A stretch of DNA of 27,846 nucleotides from assembly GCF_024171525.1 (NCBI RefSeq), contig NZ_JALJZY010000025.1, positions 1 to 27,846 of the forward strand, given 5' to 3'. Made by a program: the position numbers and the translations under genes. The notes beneath the pieces were generated by a model. The model was not told the origin of the DNA and did not search any database. It worked only from the letters and a program-made list of their open reading frames with translations. Positions 7,549-15,131 of the stretch are shown one piece after another. This DNA comes from Neisseriaceae bacterium HSC-16F19 (GTDB lineage Bacteria > Pseudomonadota > Gammaproteobacteria > Burkholderiales > Neisseriaceae). The first letter of the stretch is position 1. Each line of letters opens with the position of its first letter.

Positions 7549-8178
7549 ATGTTGTTGCAAAACGCCCGTGTGTGGACCCGCACTGCCGCCATCGCGGTTT
7601 TGGCCGGCGCCATCGGCCTGAGTCAGGCGGCCGCCATCGACGCGCTCAAACAATTCAATGCCGACACCGACGGTATCAGCGGCAATTTCAGCCAAACCGT
7701 ACAGAGCAAGAAGAAAACCCAAACCACCTCCGGCAGCTTCCAGATTCTGCGTCCGGGCCTGTTCCGCTGGGAATACACTAAGCCCTACAAGCAGACCATC
7801 GTCGGCGACGGCAAAAACATCTGGCTCTACGACCATGATTTGGCGCAAGTGACCAAGAGCGAACAAAACCAGACCATCGGCGACAGCCCGGCGGCAATTT
7901 TGTCGAATAAAGACGCACTCGATGCCAGTTACAGCCTCAAAGAAGACGGCAGCAAAGACGGCATCGACTATGTGCTGGCCACGCCGAAGCGCAACAACGC
8001 CGGTTACCAGTACATCCGCATCGGCTTTAAGGGCGACACCCTCGCGGCCATGCAGCTGCGCGACAGCTTCGGCAACAATACCACCATCCGTTTTAATAAT
8101 GTGAACACCAAGCCCTCGCTCTCGCGCGGCCAATTCACCTTTACCCCGCCCAAGGGGGTGGATGTGCTGACACAGTAA
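7549..8178 (+). CDS. lolA: Outer-membrane lipoprotein carrier protein
   Basis: The 209-residue periplasmic chaperone carries lipoproteins from LolCDE to LolB. It has a signal peptide of about 28 residues (RTAAIAVLAGAIGLSQAAA), then FNADTDGISGNFSQTVQS, SGSFQILRPGLFRWEYTKPYKQTIVGDG (the conserved LolA Arg/Trp region), LYDHDLAQVT, and a C-terminal FTPPKGVDVL. Length is normal. The ATG has GAAAGGAAAAA upstream. Transcription probably begins in the 222-base gap shared with the divergent DUF455 gene, and ends at an uptake-sequence hairpin. Confidence 0.95.
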   Translation: MLLQNARVWTRTAAIAVLAGAIGLSQAAAIDALKQFNADTDGISGNFSQTVQSKKKTQTTSGSFQILRPGLFRWEYTKPYKQTIVGDGKNIWLYDHDLAQVTKSEQNQTIGDSPAAILSNKDALDASYSLKEDGSKDGIDYVLATPKRNNAGYQYIRIGFKGDTLAAMQLRDSFGNNTTIRFNNVNTKPSLSRGQFTFTPPKGVDVLTQ

Positions 8179-8192
8179 GTGTTTTATTCAAA

Positions 8193-8236
8193 AAAACAGG
8201 CTGCCTGAAAACCTTTCAGGCAGCCTGTTTTGTTTG
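8193..8236. terminator. Bidirectional uptake-sequence terminator
   Basis: An 18-bp stem AAAACAGGCTGCCTGAAA with its exact inverse (8214-8231), a 3-base loop and T-rich flank, between convergent lolA and the CbiM-like gene. Confidence 0.9.
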
Positions 8237-8245
8237 AATGTGGCT

Positions 8246-8926
8246 TTACCAAATCCGTTTTTGCGCGCGCAGATAACGCTCGTCGCTGAAGGTGGCCAGC
8301 ATCTGCGGCAGCAGGGCAACGAAGATGGCGCACAAGAGGCCGGTGAGAAAAGCCTCGCCCCAAGCCATAAACAAAAACACCGGCAGGGCGTCCTGCCACA
8401 TGGCTTTGGGCGGAAAAGCGCCCGATAAGTCCAGCGCGGCCACGATGCACACCCCGGCCAGCATCATGCCCACGGCGGCGGCGATAAAGCCGTTGATAAA
8501 GATATAGACAAACAGCTGCGGCGGCAGCACGCGTTGGGTCAGCCACAACAGCGCGCTGCTCACCGCTACCGGCGGCACCACGCTGCACCACACATTCAGC
8601 CCGGCTACCGGCAGACTGGATACGCCGTTGAATACCGCCGTAGCACCCAGCATCAGCAATGACGACAGCCACAGCGCCGCCGCAGGGCCCAGCATCAGCG
8701 TCAGCAGGGCGGCGCCCATGAGGTGATAGCTCATGCCGCCCAAATGGCCCGCCCCGATATGGGTGCGCAAACTCCAGCACAGTACCAGAATCAACAGCGC
8801 CACCGCATGGCGGCGCGGCGCGGCATCGCGCAGGGCGTGCGGCAGCAAAACGGCCAACAATACGGCCAAGAGGATATTGGCCGTCCACAGCACGGTGGGT
8901 GAAAACCAGTTCAAATAGAAATTCAT
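8246..8926 (-). CDS. CbiM-like integral membrane protein (ECF-type permease family, COG3235-like)
   Basis: The 226-residue protein has six or seven membrane segments, e.g. VLWTANILLAVLLAVLLP, VALLILVLCW, LTLMLGPAAALWLSSLLMLG and ALPVFLFMAWGEAFLTGLLC. GHLGGMSYHLMGAALLTLML resembles the metal-binding first part of CbiM-type proteins, but the cobalt-transport N-terminus (MHIMEGYL) is absent. No ECF ATPase neighbours are visible. A longer reading upstream exists in frame but overlaps nudL; the ATG at 8924-8926 overlaps the nudL stop (ATGA), which supports this start and co-translation. Transport substrate unknown. Confidence 0.75.
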   Translation of the reverse strand: MNFYLNWFSPTVLWTANILLAVLLAVLLPHALRDAAPRRHAVALLILVLCWSLRTHIGAGHLGGMSYHLMGAALLTLMLGPAAALWLSSLLMLGATAVFNGVSSLPVAGLNVWCSVVPPVAVSSALLWLTQRVLPPQLFVYIFINGFIAAAVGMMLAGVCIVAALDLSGAFPPKAMWQDALPVFLFMAWGEAFLTGLLCAIFVALLPQMLATFSDERYLRAQKRIW

Positions 8927-9537
8927 GGCAGACGGCGCCAGTGGCTGTAGTTTTGCGCCAGATGGAACAACATGCCGGCGGTGGCACCCCAGATGCGGCG
9001 GTCGGGATAGGGCAGATTGTATACGGTGAAGCGCCGCTGCCCGTGTTCGACCCGTTCGCTGCGGTAGCGGGACGCATCCAGCGCGTAGGCGAGCGGCACG
9101 GCAAACACATCGGCCACTTCCGCCGGATTGGGCTGCCACGGCTGCCGCCCCCGGCGCAAGGCCACCACCGGTTTGACCACAAAACCGCTGGGCAAAAAGC
9201 AGTCGTCGAGCAGGCCGACGATGTGCCAGTTGTCGGCGGACACGCCCAATTCTTCTTCGGTTTCGCGCAAGGCCGTGGCCACGGCATCCGCATCCTCCGG
9301 GTCGGCCTTGCCGCCGGGAAAAGCCACCTGGCCGCTGTGCCGGCGCAAAGCCTCGCTGCGCTGGGTGAGCCACACACAGGCTTCACCGTCATGCCATTCA
9401 AAAGGCAGCAGCACCGCCGAAGGCACAAAATCCGCACCCCAATCCGCCAAAGCCTGCGCCCGTTCGCGCAAGGCGGAAACGGGCGGGCGGTGGCAGGCGA
9501 AATGCAAAAACGCCGTGAGTTCTTCTGCGGTATTCAT
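8923..9537 (-). CDS. nudL: NUDIX hydrolase, CoA pyrophosphatase-like (NudL)
   Basis: The 204-residue enzyme has the CoA-pyrophosphatase signature LTQRSEALRRHSGQVAFPGG (residues 57-76) directly followed by a Nudix helix ending ALRETEEELG (89-98) with the catalytic Glu cluster. The family splits CoA or its derivatives to phosphopantetheine and 3',5'-ADP. Downstream, WGATAGMLFHLA near 182-193 also fits the family. The ATG is at 9535-9537. It overlaps the CbiM-like gene by four bases (ATGA). It is divergent from the thiolase gene. Confidence 0.9.
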   Translation of the reverse strand: MNTAEELTAFLHFACHRPPVSALRERAQALADWGADFVPSAVLLPFEWHDGEACVWLTQRSEALRRHSGQVAFPGGKADPEDADAVATALRETEEELGVSADNWHIVGLLDDCFLPSGFVVKPVVALRRGRQPWQPNPAEVADVFAVPLAYALDASRYRSERVEHGQRRFTVYNLPYPDRRIWGATAGMLFHLAQNYSHWRRLP

Positions 9538-9695
9538 TGTGTGCAGCCGTTTGTGCGCCTCTGTATGCGGTATCTTTGGAATTATAGCCCAAATGCTGCT
9601 ACACAGCGGCGCAATATCGGTTACAATCCGCCGTACATTGCCGCCGCATCCGCGGCGCAGTTTATGTTAATGGTCATGATTCCTAAGGAGAAAAC

Positions 9696-10877
9696 ATGAA
9701 AGAAGTGGTGATTGTGGCAGCCAAGCGTACTGCCATCGGTAATTTTGGCGGTTCCCTGGCCTCCCTGAACGCCCCGGATTTGGGCGCAACCGTGATTGAG
9801 GCGCTGTTGGCCGAAACCGGCGTGAAAAAAGAAGACGTGAGTGAAGTGATCATGGGTCAGGTGCTCACTGCCGGTGCGGGTCAGAACCCGGCGCGTCAGG
9901 CGGCGCTGAAAGCCGGTCTGCCGGTCACCGTGCCGTGTCTGACCATCAACCAGGTGTGCGGTTCCGGCCTCAAAGTCACCCATTTGGCCGCGCAGGCGAT
10001 TGCCAACGGCGATGCCGATATTGTGATTGCCGGCGGTCAGGAATCCATGTCCAACGCGCCTTATCTCTTGCCGGGCATGCGCAACGGCCAGCGCATGGGC
10101 GACGGCAAAGTGGTGGACAGCATGGTGGCCGACGGTCTGACCGATGTGTACAACCAATACCATATGGGCATTACCGCCGAGAACATCGCTGAGAAATACG
10201 GCATCAGCCGTGAGGCGCAGGACCAACTGGCCGTGGCTTCGCAAAACAAGGCCGAAGCAGCGCAGGCCGCAGGCAAGTTCAAAGACGAAATCACCCCGGT
10301 GAGCATTCCGCAGCGCAAGGGCGACCCGATTGTGTTCGATACCGACGAATTCATCAAAAAAGGCGCCAATCTGGAAAGCATCAGCAAACCGCGTCCGGCC
10401 TTCAAGAAAGACGGTACCGTAACCGCCGCCAACGCTTCCGGCATTAACGACGGCGCTGCTGCGGTGCTGATGATGTCTGCCGAAAAAGCACAAGAATTGG
10501 GCCTGAAACCGCTGGCGAAAATCAAAGCCTACGCTTCTACCGGCGTGGAGCCGGAAATCATGGGCATGGGCCCGGTGCGTGCCGTGACCAAAACCTTGGA
10601 GCGCGCCGGTTGGAATCTGGCCGATGTGGACCTGGTGGAAGCCAATGAAGCCTTTGCCGCCCAAGCGCTGGGTGTGGCCGGTGAACTCAAATTCGACATG
10701 GACAAAGTCAATGTCAACGGCGGTGCCATCGCCTTGGGCCACCCCATCGGTGCTTCCGGCTGCCGTATTCTGGTGACCCTGCTGCACGAAATGCAACGCC
10801 GCGACGCCAAAAAAGGCGTGGCCACGCTGTGTATCGGCGGCGGCATGGGTGTTGCCTTGGCAGTAGAGCGCGCTTAA
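9696..10877 (+). CDS. Acetyl-CoA C-acetyltransferase (thiolase)
   Basis: The 393-residue biosynthetic-type thiolase condenses two acetyl-CoA to acetoacetyl-CoA or runs the reverse. The catalytic triad is visible: Cys88 in NQVCGSG, His349 in GHPIGASG, Cys379 in TLCIGGGMG. The protein is full length for the PhaA/AtoB group. A strong ribosome binding site TAAGGAG precedes the ATG. No phaB, phaC or ato genes adjoin it, so polymer synthesis versus fatty-acid or acetoacetate use cannot be decided. It stands as a single transcription unit. Confidence 0.95.
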   Translation: MKEVVIVAAKRTAIGNFGGSLASLNAPDLGATVIEALLAETGVKKEDVSEVIMGQVLTAGAGQNPARQAALKAGLPVTVPCLTINQVCGSGLKVTHLAAQAIANGDADIVIAGGQESMSNAPYLLPGMRNGQRMGDGKVVDSMVADGLTDVYNQYHMGITAENIAEKYGISREAQDQLAVASQNKAEAAQAAGKFKDEITPVSIPQRKGDPIVFDTDEFIKKGANLESISKPRPAFKKDGTVTAANASGINDGAAAVLMMSAEKAQELGLKPLAKIKAYASTGVEPEIMGMGPVRAVTKTLERAGWNLADVDLVEANEAFAAQALGVAGELKFDMDKVNVNGGAIALGHPIGASGCRILVTLLHEMQRRDAKKGVATLCIGGGMGVALAVERA

Positions 10878-10894
10878 GCGTTGATGTATTGCCA

Positions 10895-10928
10895 ATAAAA
10901 AAACCGGGCTGAATGCCCGGTTTTTTTA
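10895..10928 (+). terminator. Rho-independent terminator of the thiolase gene
   Basis: AAACCGGGC / GCCCGGTTT stem with a short loop followed by seven Ts, 17 bases after the stop codon. Confidence 0.92.
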
Positions 10929-10937
10929 TGGGTGATG

Positions 10938-11110
10938 TATAGTCGAATAAAAAAACGCGACAAGGCAGCAAAAAAGTCGCGAGCGCAGCGAAGTCCCGCG
11001 GGAAAGACAGTACAAGTAGTACGGAACTGATTTTGTTGCCGCTTTAGCGGCTTACAAAATCGTTCTCTTCGAGCCTGGCGCAGCAACGCCGTATCGCTTT
11101 TATTTTACAT
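10938..11110. repeat. Correia-like repeat enclosed element, long form (copy A)
   Basis: Starts TATAGTCGAATAAAA. On the minus strand the core reads ACGGCGTTGC, then AGAGAACGATT, a TAAGCCGC ... GCGGC hairpin, GTTCCGTACTACTTGTACTG and a G+C-rich inner arm, in the same order as the neisserial Correia element (recalled: TACGGCGTTGCC, AGAGAACGATT, CCGTACTATTTGTACTG). Termini are TATAGTCG-type rather than TATAGTGG. No coding capacity. It shares a core of about 120 bp with the copy at 14089. Confidence 0.8.
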
Positions 11111-11121
11111 GACGATATTTT

Positions 11122-12828
11122 TCAGGCAGCCTGAAACAGGTCTGCCACTTGATCCACCGCCACGGTTTGCGCTTCGCTGTCGGTGCGGCGGGCGTATTCC
11201 ACCACGCCTTCTTTCAGACCGCGGTCGCCGATGACGATGCGGTGGGGGATGCCCAGCAATTCGCTGTCATTGAGCAATACACCGGCGCGCTCGTCGCGGT
11301 CGTCCAGCAACACATCCACACCGGCAGCCAAAAGTTGTGCATAGAGTTGGTCGGCGGCTTCGCGCACGGCTTCGGATTTTTTGTAGTTCATGGGCACAAT
11401 CACCGCTTGGAAGGGTGCCATGGCTTCGGTCCAGATGATGCCGCGCTCGTCGTGGTTTTGCTCGATGGCGGCGGCAACAATACGGGTGACGCCGATGCCG
11501 TAGCAGCCCATTTCCATCACCTGTGCCTTGCCGTTATTGTCGAGGAAGGTGGCGTTCATGGCGGCGGAGTATTTGTCGCGCAGCTGGAACACATGGCCCA
11601 CTTCGATGCCGCGCACCAGTTTCAGGCAGCCTTTACCGTCCGGGCTGGGGTCGCCTTCGACCACATTGCGCAAGTCCACGAATTCCGGTTCGGCGGCATC
11701 GCGGCCGAAATTAAAACCGGTATAGTGGTAGTCGTCTTCATTGGCGCCAATCACGGTATCGGCCAGTTTTTCCACCGCATAATCGGCATAGACTTTGCCT
11801 TTGAAACCCACGGGGCCCAACGAGCCGCCGTTGGCACCGAATTGCGCTTGAATCAGCGCCGGGTCGGCCATGGTCAGCGGGGTTTTCACACCGGCCAGTT
11901 TTTCGGCTTTGATGTCGTTAAACTCGTGGTCGCCGCGCAGTAACAACAGCACGATTTCGCCTTCTTCTTCGCCTTCGACCACAATGGATTTCAAGGTGCG
12001 CTCAATCGGAATATTGAGAAATTCCACCAGCGCGGCGATGGTTTTCACATTCGGGGTATGCACTTTGGTCAAAGTTTCCTGTGCCGCCGCACGCTCGCCG
12101 CTTTGCGGCAGTGTGGGCGCCAGCTCGATATTGGCGGCGAAATCGGAGCCGTCGCTGTAGGCAATCACGTCTTCCCCGCTGTCGGCCAGCACTTGGAATT
12201 CGTGCGAGCCGGTGCCGCCGATGCTGCCGGTATCCGCCGCCACCGGGCGGTAGTTCAGACCCAGACGGTCGAAGATGCGGCAATAGGCGTCGTACATGGG
12301 CTGGTAGCCGTCGCGCACCAGCGATTCGTAATCGGCGTGGAAGGAGTAGGCGTCTTTCATCACGAATTCGCGCGCGCGCATCACGCCGAAGCGCGGGCGA
12401 ACTTCGTCGCGGAATTTGGTGTTGATGTGGTAGAAGTTTTTCGGCAGCTGTTTGTAGCTGTTGACTTCCTTGCGCACGATGTCGGTGATGACTTCTTCAC
12501 AGGTCGGGCCCATGCAGAAATCGCGCTCGTGGCGGTCGCGGATGCGCAGCAATTCCTTGCCGTAAAATTCCCAGCGGCCGGATTCCTGCCACAATTCCGC
12601 CGGCTGAATTACCGGCATCAGCAATTCCACCGCACCGGCGCGGTTCATTTCTTCACGGACGATGTTTTCCACTTTGCGCAACACGCGCAGGCCCATGGGC
12701 ATCCAGGTGTAGAGGCCGCTGGCGGCGGCCTTGATCAGGCCCGCGCGTATCATCAGGCTGTGGCTGGGCAAAACCGCTTCGGCGGGGGCTTCTTTTAAGG
12801 TGGAGATAAAAAACTGGCTGGCTTTCAT
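11122..12828 (-). CDS. proS: Prolyl-tRNA synthetase
   Basis: The 568-residue class II synthetase attaches proline to tRNA-Pro. It has the bacterial (ProS type 1) layout: motif 1 around GLYTWMPMGLRVLRKVE, motif 2 with FRDEVRPRFGVMRAREFVMKD interrupted by no deletion, an inserted editing domain in the middle (about 230-390) that clears Ala-tRNA, TGSIGGTGSHEFQVL, motif 3 near MGCYGIGVTRIVAA, and the C-terminal anticodon domain. Length is close to the E. coli enzyme. ATG at 12826-12828. The C-terminus LFQAA-stop is encoded by an uptake sequence; a second one lies inside near 11620. Confidence 0.97.
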   Translation of the reverse strand: MKASQFFISTLKEAPAEAVLPSHSLMIRAGLIKAAASGLYTWMPMGLRVLRKVENIVREEMNRAGAVELLMPVIQPAELWQESGRWEFYGKELLRIRDRHERDFCMGPTCEEVITDIVRKEVNSYKQLPKNFYHINTKFRDEVRPRFGVMRAREFVMKDAYSFHADYESLVRDGYQPMYDAYCRIFDRLGLNYRPVAADTGSIGGTGSHEFQVLADSGEDVIAYSDGSDFAANIELAPTLPQSGERAAAQETLTKVHTPNVKTIAALVEFLNIPIERTLKSIVVEGEEEGEIVLLLLRGDHEFNDIKAEKLAGVKTPLTMADPALIQAQFGANGGSLGPVGFKGKVYADYAVEKLADTVIGANEDDYHYTGFNFGRDAAEPEFVDLRNVVEGDPSPDGKGCLKLVRGIEVGHVFQLRDKYSAAMNATFLDNNGKAQVMEMGCYGIGVTRIVAAAIEQNHDERGIIWTEAMAPFQAVIVPMNYKKSEAVREAADQLYAQLLAAGVDVLLDDRDERAGVLLNDSELLGIPHRIVIGDRGLKEGVVEYARRTDSEAQTVAVDQVADLFQAA

Positions 12829-12873
12829 GGTGTGCTTTGCGAAAGTAAAGAAGGAATTAAAGATAAGCGGCGG

Positions 12874-12882
12874 ATTGTAGCA
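12874..12882 (-). promoter_or_regulatory. Extended -10 promoter of proS
   Basis: On the minus strand TGCTACAAT (TGn plus TACAAT) lies about 45 bases upstream of the proS ATG. The -35 is poor and falls inside an uptake sequence. Confidence 0.45.
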
Positions 12883-12885
12883 GGC

Positions 12886-12920
12886 TTTCAGGCAGCCTGA
12901 AATGTAAGGGCTGCCTGAAA
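12886..12920. terminator. Uptake-sequence hairpin between lpxH and proS
   Basis: TTTCAGGCAGCC (12886-12897) pairs exactly with GGCTGCCTGAAA (12909-12920). It lies 10 bases beyond the lpxH stop. No T tract follows on the lpxH strand, so termination is less certain than for the other pairs. Confidence 0.5.
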
Positions 12921-12930
12921 AACGGGGTGT

Positions 12931-13674
12931 TTATAGGGCAAGCGGGTGGCTGTGCACGCCGTCGGCATCCACGCTCACGTAGCCGCCCGCTTCGCCGTAC
13001 CAGTCTTGCAATACGTGGCGGGCAAAGGGCAGGCCGTTGGTCTGGCAGATGTGTTCGTGCACCGCCGGGCGGTGGGTGTGGCCGTGTATCAGCGTGGGCA
13101 TGGGGTCTGCCGCATGGTGCTGCATCAGCGCCTGCACACCGTCTTCGGTGGCATCCGACATTTCGCTTTTGCCCTCGGCGGTTTTGCGCTGCTCGCTGAT
13201 GTGGCGGATTTGCCCGGCCAACAGGCGGCGCTCGGCCAAAGGCTTGGCGAGTACGGCCTGCTGCCACAGGGGATTGTGCGATTGCAGGCGGAAAGCCTGA
13301 TAGGCGGTGTCGTCGGTGCACAGGCTGTCGCCGTGGGCGAGTACATAGCGGCGTCCGTAGAGTTCCACGGCCACGGTTTCAGGCAGCAACCGGATGCCGG
13401 TTTCCTGCGCAAACTGTGCGCCCAGGAGGAAATCACGGTTGCCGTGCAGGAAATACACCGGCGTGTGGCGGGTGAATTCGGCCAGGCGGGTTTTGATGCG
13501 GCGGATAAACTCGCTGTCGTCGTCATCGCCCACCCAGGCATCGAAAAAATCGCCCAAAACATAGAGCGCGTCTATCTGCCCCTGCCAAGTGTCGAGACAG
13601 CGTTCGAACAGGCGGTTGAGCGCCACGCTCTCTTCGGACAAATGCAGGTCGGCCACAAACACGGTGCGGCTCAT
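12931..13674 (-). CDS. lpxH: UDP-2,3-diacylglucosamine diphosphatase
   Basis: The 247-residue metallophosphoesterase cleaves UDP-2,3-diacylglucosamine to lipid X in lipid A synthesis. Metal-site motifs in order: Asp9 and His11 in VADLHLSE, Asp42 in GDFFDAWVG, Asn79 in HGNRD, His114 in LAHGDSLC, and GHTHRP at 198-203. These fit LpxH rather than LpxI or LpxG. Length is slightly above E. coli LpxH. The start ATG overlaps the TGA of the upstream ArsC-like gene, so the two are probably translated together. Confidence 0.95.
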   Translation of the reverse strand: MSRTVFVADLHLSEESVALNRLFERCLDTWQGQIDALYVLGDFFDAWVGDDDDSEFIRRIKTRLAEFTRHTPVYFLHGNRDFLLGAQFAQETGIRLLPETVAVELYGRRYVLAHGDSLCTDDTAYQAFRLQSHNPLWQQAVLAKPLAERRLLAGQIRHISEQRKTAEGKSEMSDATEDGVQALMQHHAADPMPTLIHGHTHRPAVHEHICQTNGLPFARHVLQDWYGEAGGYVSVDADGVHSHPLAL

Positions 13675-14027
13675 GCGGCACTCCCGAATACGGCGGCGTA
13701 TTGTTCTGCCTTAAAGCCGACATAAACCCGGCCCCCATGTTCCAAGACCGGGCGCTTGATTAAAGACGGCTGGGCGCAGAGCAGGGCGGTGAGGCCCTCA
13801 GTGCTGTCGGCCTGCGCCTGGGCAGCGGCATCGAGCTTGCGCCAGGTGGTGCCTTTGCGGTTGAGCAGGGTGTCGGCGGGAATATCGTTCAGCCAGCGGG
13901 CGATGTCTTCTGCCGTAGGCGGGGTTTTCTTGAAGTCGGTAAAAGCAGCGTCTATGCCGTGCTCCGCCAGCCACTGGCGGGCATTTTTGACCGTGCTGCA
14001 ATTGGGAATGCCGAAGATGCGGGTCAT
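13671..14027 (-). CDS. ArsC/Spx-family thioredoxin-fold reductase (YffB-like)
   Basis: The 118-residue protein has the ArsC fold with a single active Cys10 in IFGIPNCSTVKNARQWL, followed by FTDFKKTPPTAEDIARWL and NRKGTTWRKL, and a PSLIKRPVLEHGGRVYVGF segment typical of this family. It resembles YffB-type proteins, which have not been shown to reduce arsenate; no other ars gene is nearby. ATG at 14025-14027 with AGGA upstream. It overlaps lpxH by four bases. Confidence 0.88.
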   Translation of the reverse strand: MTRIFGIPNCSTVKNARQWLAEHGIDAAFTDFKKTPPTAEDIARWLNDIPADTLLNRKGTTWRKLDAAAQAQADSTEGLTALLCAQPSLIKRPVLEHGGRVYVGFKAEQYAAVFGSAA

Positions 14028-14056
14028 GCTGTATTCCTAGGGAAAAATAGAGGCGC

Positions 14057-14065
14057 ATTATAACA
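14057..14065 (-). promoter_or_regulatory. Extended -10 promoter of the arsC-like/lpxH operon
   Basis: Minus-strand TGTTATAAT (TGn plus perfect TATAAT) sits about 30 bases upstream of the ATG. The Correia-like element starts 24 bases further upstream, where the -35 region would be. Confidence 0.6.
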
Positions 14066-14088
14066 AACAACGCGCCACTCCCTTGAAG

Positions 14089-14296
14089 TATAGTTGGGCT
14101 CAGTAAGGATGAGACAAGGCAGCAAAAAAGTCGCGAGCGCAGCGAAGTCCCGCGGGAAAGGCAGTACAGATAGTACGGAGCTGATGTTGTTGCCGCTTTA
14201 GCGGCTTACAAAAATCGCTCTCTTTGAGCCGGGCGCGACTATAGGGAGTCCCCGCAGGACAGCAACGCCGTATCATTCTTACTGGGCCCGACTATG
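14089..14296. repeat. Correia-like repeat enclosed element, long form (copy B)
   Basis: The terminal inverted repeat is clear: left TATAGTTGGGCTCAGTAAG, right (reverse complement) ATAGTCGGGCCCAGTAAG. The core matches copy A at 10938 almost base for base from GACAAGGCAGCAAAAAAGTC through TAGCGGCTTACAAAA, but B has an extra stretch of about 25 bases near 14236-14262. The element lies between divergent promoters for the arsC-like/lpxH operon and the lipoprotein gene. Confidence 0.82.
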
Positions 14297-14300
14297 GGTG

Positions 14301-14329
14301 TTGCCAAGCGGCGGTTGCGGCAGTATGCT
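14301..14329 (+). promoter_or_regulatory. Promoter of the lipoprotein gene
   Basis: TTGCCA (14301-14306), 17-base spacer, TATGCT (14324-14329), starting five bases beyond the Correia-like element and about 44 bases before the ATG. Confidence 0.55.
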
Positions 14330-14372
14330 TCGCCCTGTTGCCAAGCAAACCAACCACCATGGAAGGGAAAAC

Positions 14373-15029
14373 ATGAACAGTATCAAACAGCCTGCCCTGG
14401 CGCTGAGCGCCCTGTTGCTGCTGGCTGCCTGCGGCGGCGGCCATCAGGCCGACAAAGGCCGTTTCAAAAAAGCCATCACCGAATACGCCAAGCAGGAAAA
14501 AGTCTGTCTTCCGGTATCGCTGGCGGTGGATTCGCTGCCCGGCGGCGAGGCTGTGGGCGGGCTTTTGGGTGCGCCGCAAATCCGCGTGGTGACCGAAAAC
14601 ATCCAGGGCGACCGCATCAACAAACAGGCGCTGAAACAAATGGATACCCTGGTGCGTGCCGGTTTGTACCACAAAGGTGAAAAAGAAACCCAGCCCGTGG
14701 GGGTGGACGGCACTTCCGTACCGGTCACCATATTCAAACTGAGCGAAAAAGGCCAGGCACAGGTCGAGCCCGGTGCGCACGGTCCGGCCTTGTGCCTGGG
14801 CACGCAGAAAGTGGCCGACATCGAAATGTTTACCGAGCCGACACCAGCCAACGGTGTCACCGTATCGCGCGTGGTGTACACCACCACACTGGTGCCGGAA
14901 AAATGGGTATCCCGCTTGGCGCGCGACAGCAGCGACACACTAACACAGCGCATCAAAGAGCCGCAGCGCCGCCAAACCACCTTGGTGCTGACCAATAAAG
15001 GCTGGCGCGATTTGCGCGAACTGCGCTAA
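14373..15029 (+). CDS. Putative lipoprotein of unknown function
   Basis: The 218-residue protein begins with a lipoprotein signal: basic start, hydrophobic ALALSALLLLAAC and lipobox Cys20, followed by GGG, so it is probably lipidated and, with no Asp at +2, sorted to the outer membrane (inference). The mature part has two further Cys (CLPVSLAVDS and PALCLGTQK) that could form a disulfide, and a C-terminal LVLTNKGWRDLREL. I do not recognise a family. GGAAGGG lies upstream of the ATG at 14373; an in-frame extension begins inside the repeat region and is not believed. It is flanked by its own promoter and an uptake-sequence terminator. Confidence 0.82.
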   Translation: MNSIKQPALALSALLLLAACGGGHQADKGRFKKAITEYAKQEKVCLPVSLAVDSLPGGEAVGGLLGAPQIRVVTENIQGDRINKQALKQMDTLVRAGLYHKGEKETQPVGVDGTSVPVTIFKLSEKGQAQVEPGAHGPALCLGTQKVADIEMFTEPTPANGVTVSRVVYTTTLVPEKWVSRLARDSSDTLTQRIKEPQRRQTTLVLTNKGWRDLRELR

Positions 15030-15052
15030 AGCGTGTTGAAATCAGTGTGAAT

Positions 15053-15088
15053 CAGGCTGCCTGAAAGTTTTTCAGGCAGCCTGTTGCT
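15053..15088. terminator. Uptake-sequence terminator after the lipoprotein gene
   Basis: CAGGCTGCCTGAAA (15053-15066) pairs with TTTCAGGCAGCCTG (15070-15083), followed by TTGCTT. Confidence 0.82.
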
Positions 15089-15092
15089 TGGG

Positions 15093-15108
15093 CCGCACAT
15101 ATGTGCGG
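15093..15108. promoter_or_regulatory. Perfect 16-bp palindrome upstream of the HEPN gene
   Basis: CCGCACATATGTGCGG is an exact palindrome ending 23 bases before the ATG at 15132. It may be an operator for a dimeric regulator or a 5' UTR hairpin. No regulator gene adjoins it. Confidence 0.5.
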
Positions 15109-15131
15109 ATATGGTTGTCATTGGAGTTGCC

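Noticed and set aside
8184..9437. A 417-codon minus-strand frame crossing nudL and the CbiM-like gene
   Set aside because: It is out of frame with both recognised proteins, is full of Arg and Pro, and has no domain.
15084..15131. TTG-started extension of the HEPN protein
   Set aside because: It would run through the palindrome, and the ATG at 15132 has a good ribosome binding site and the normal N-terminus.
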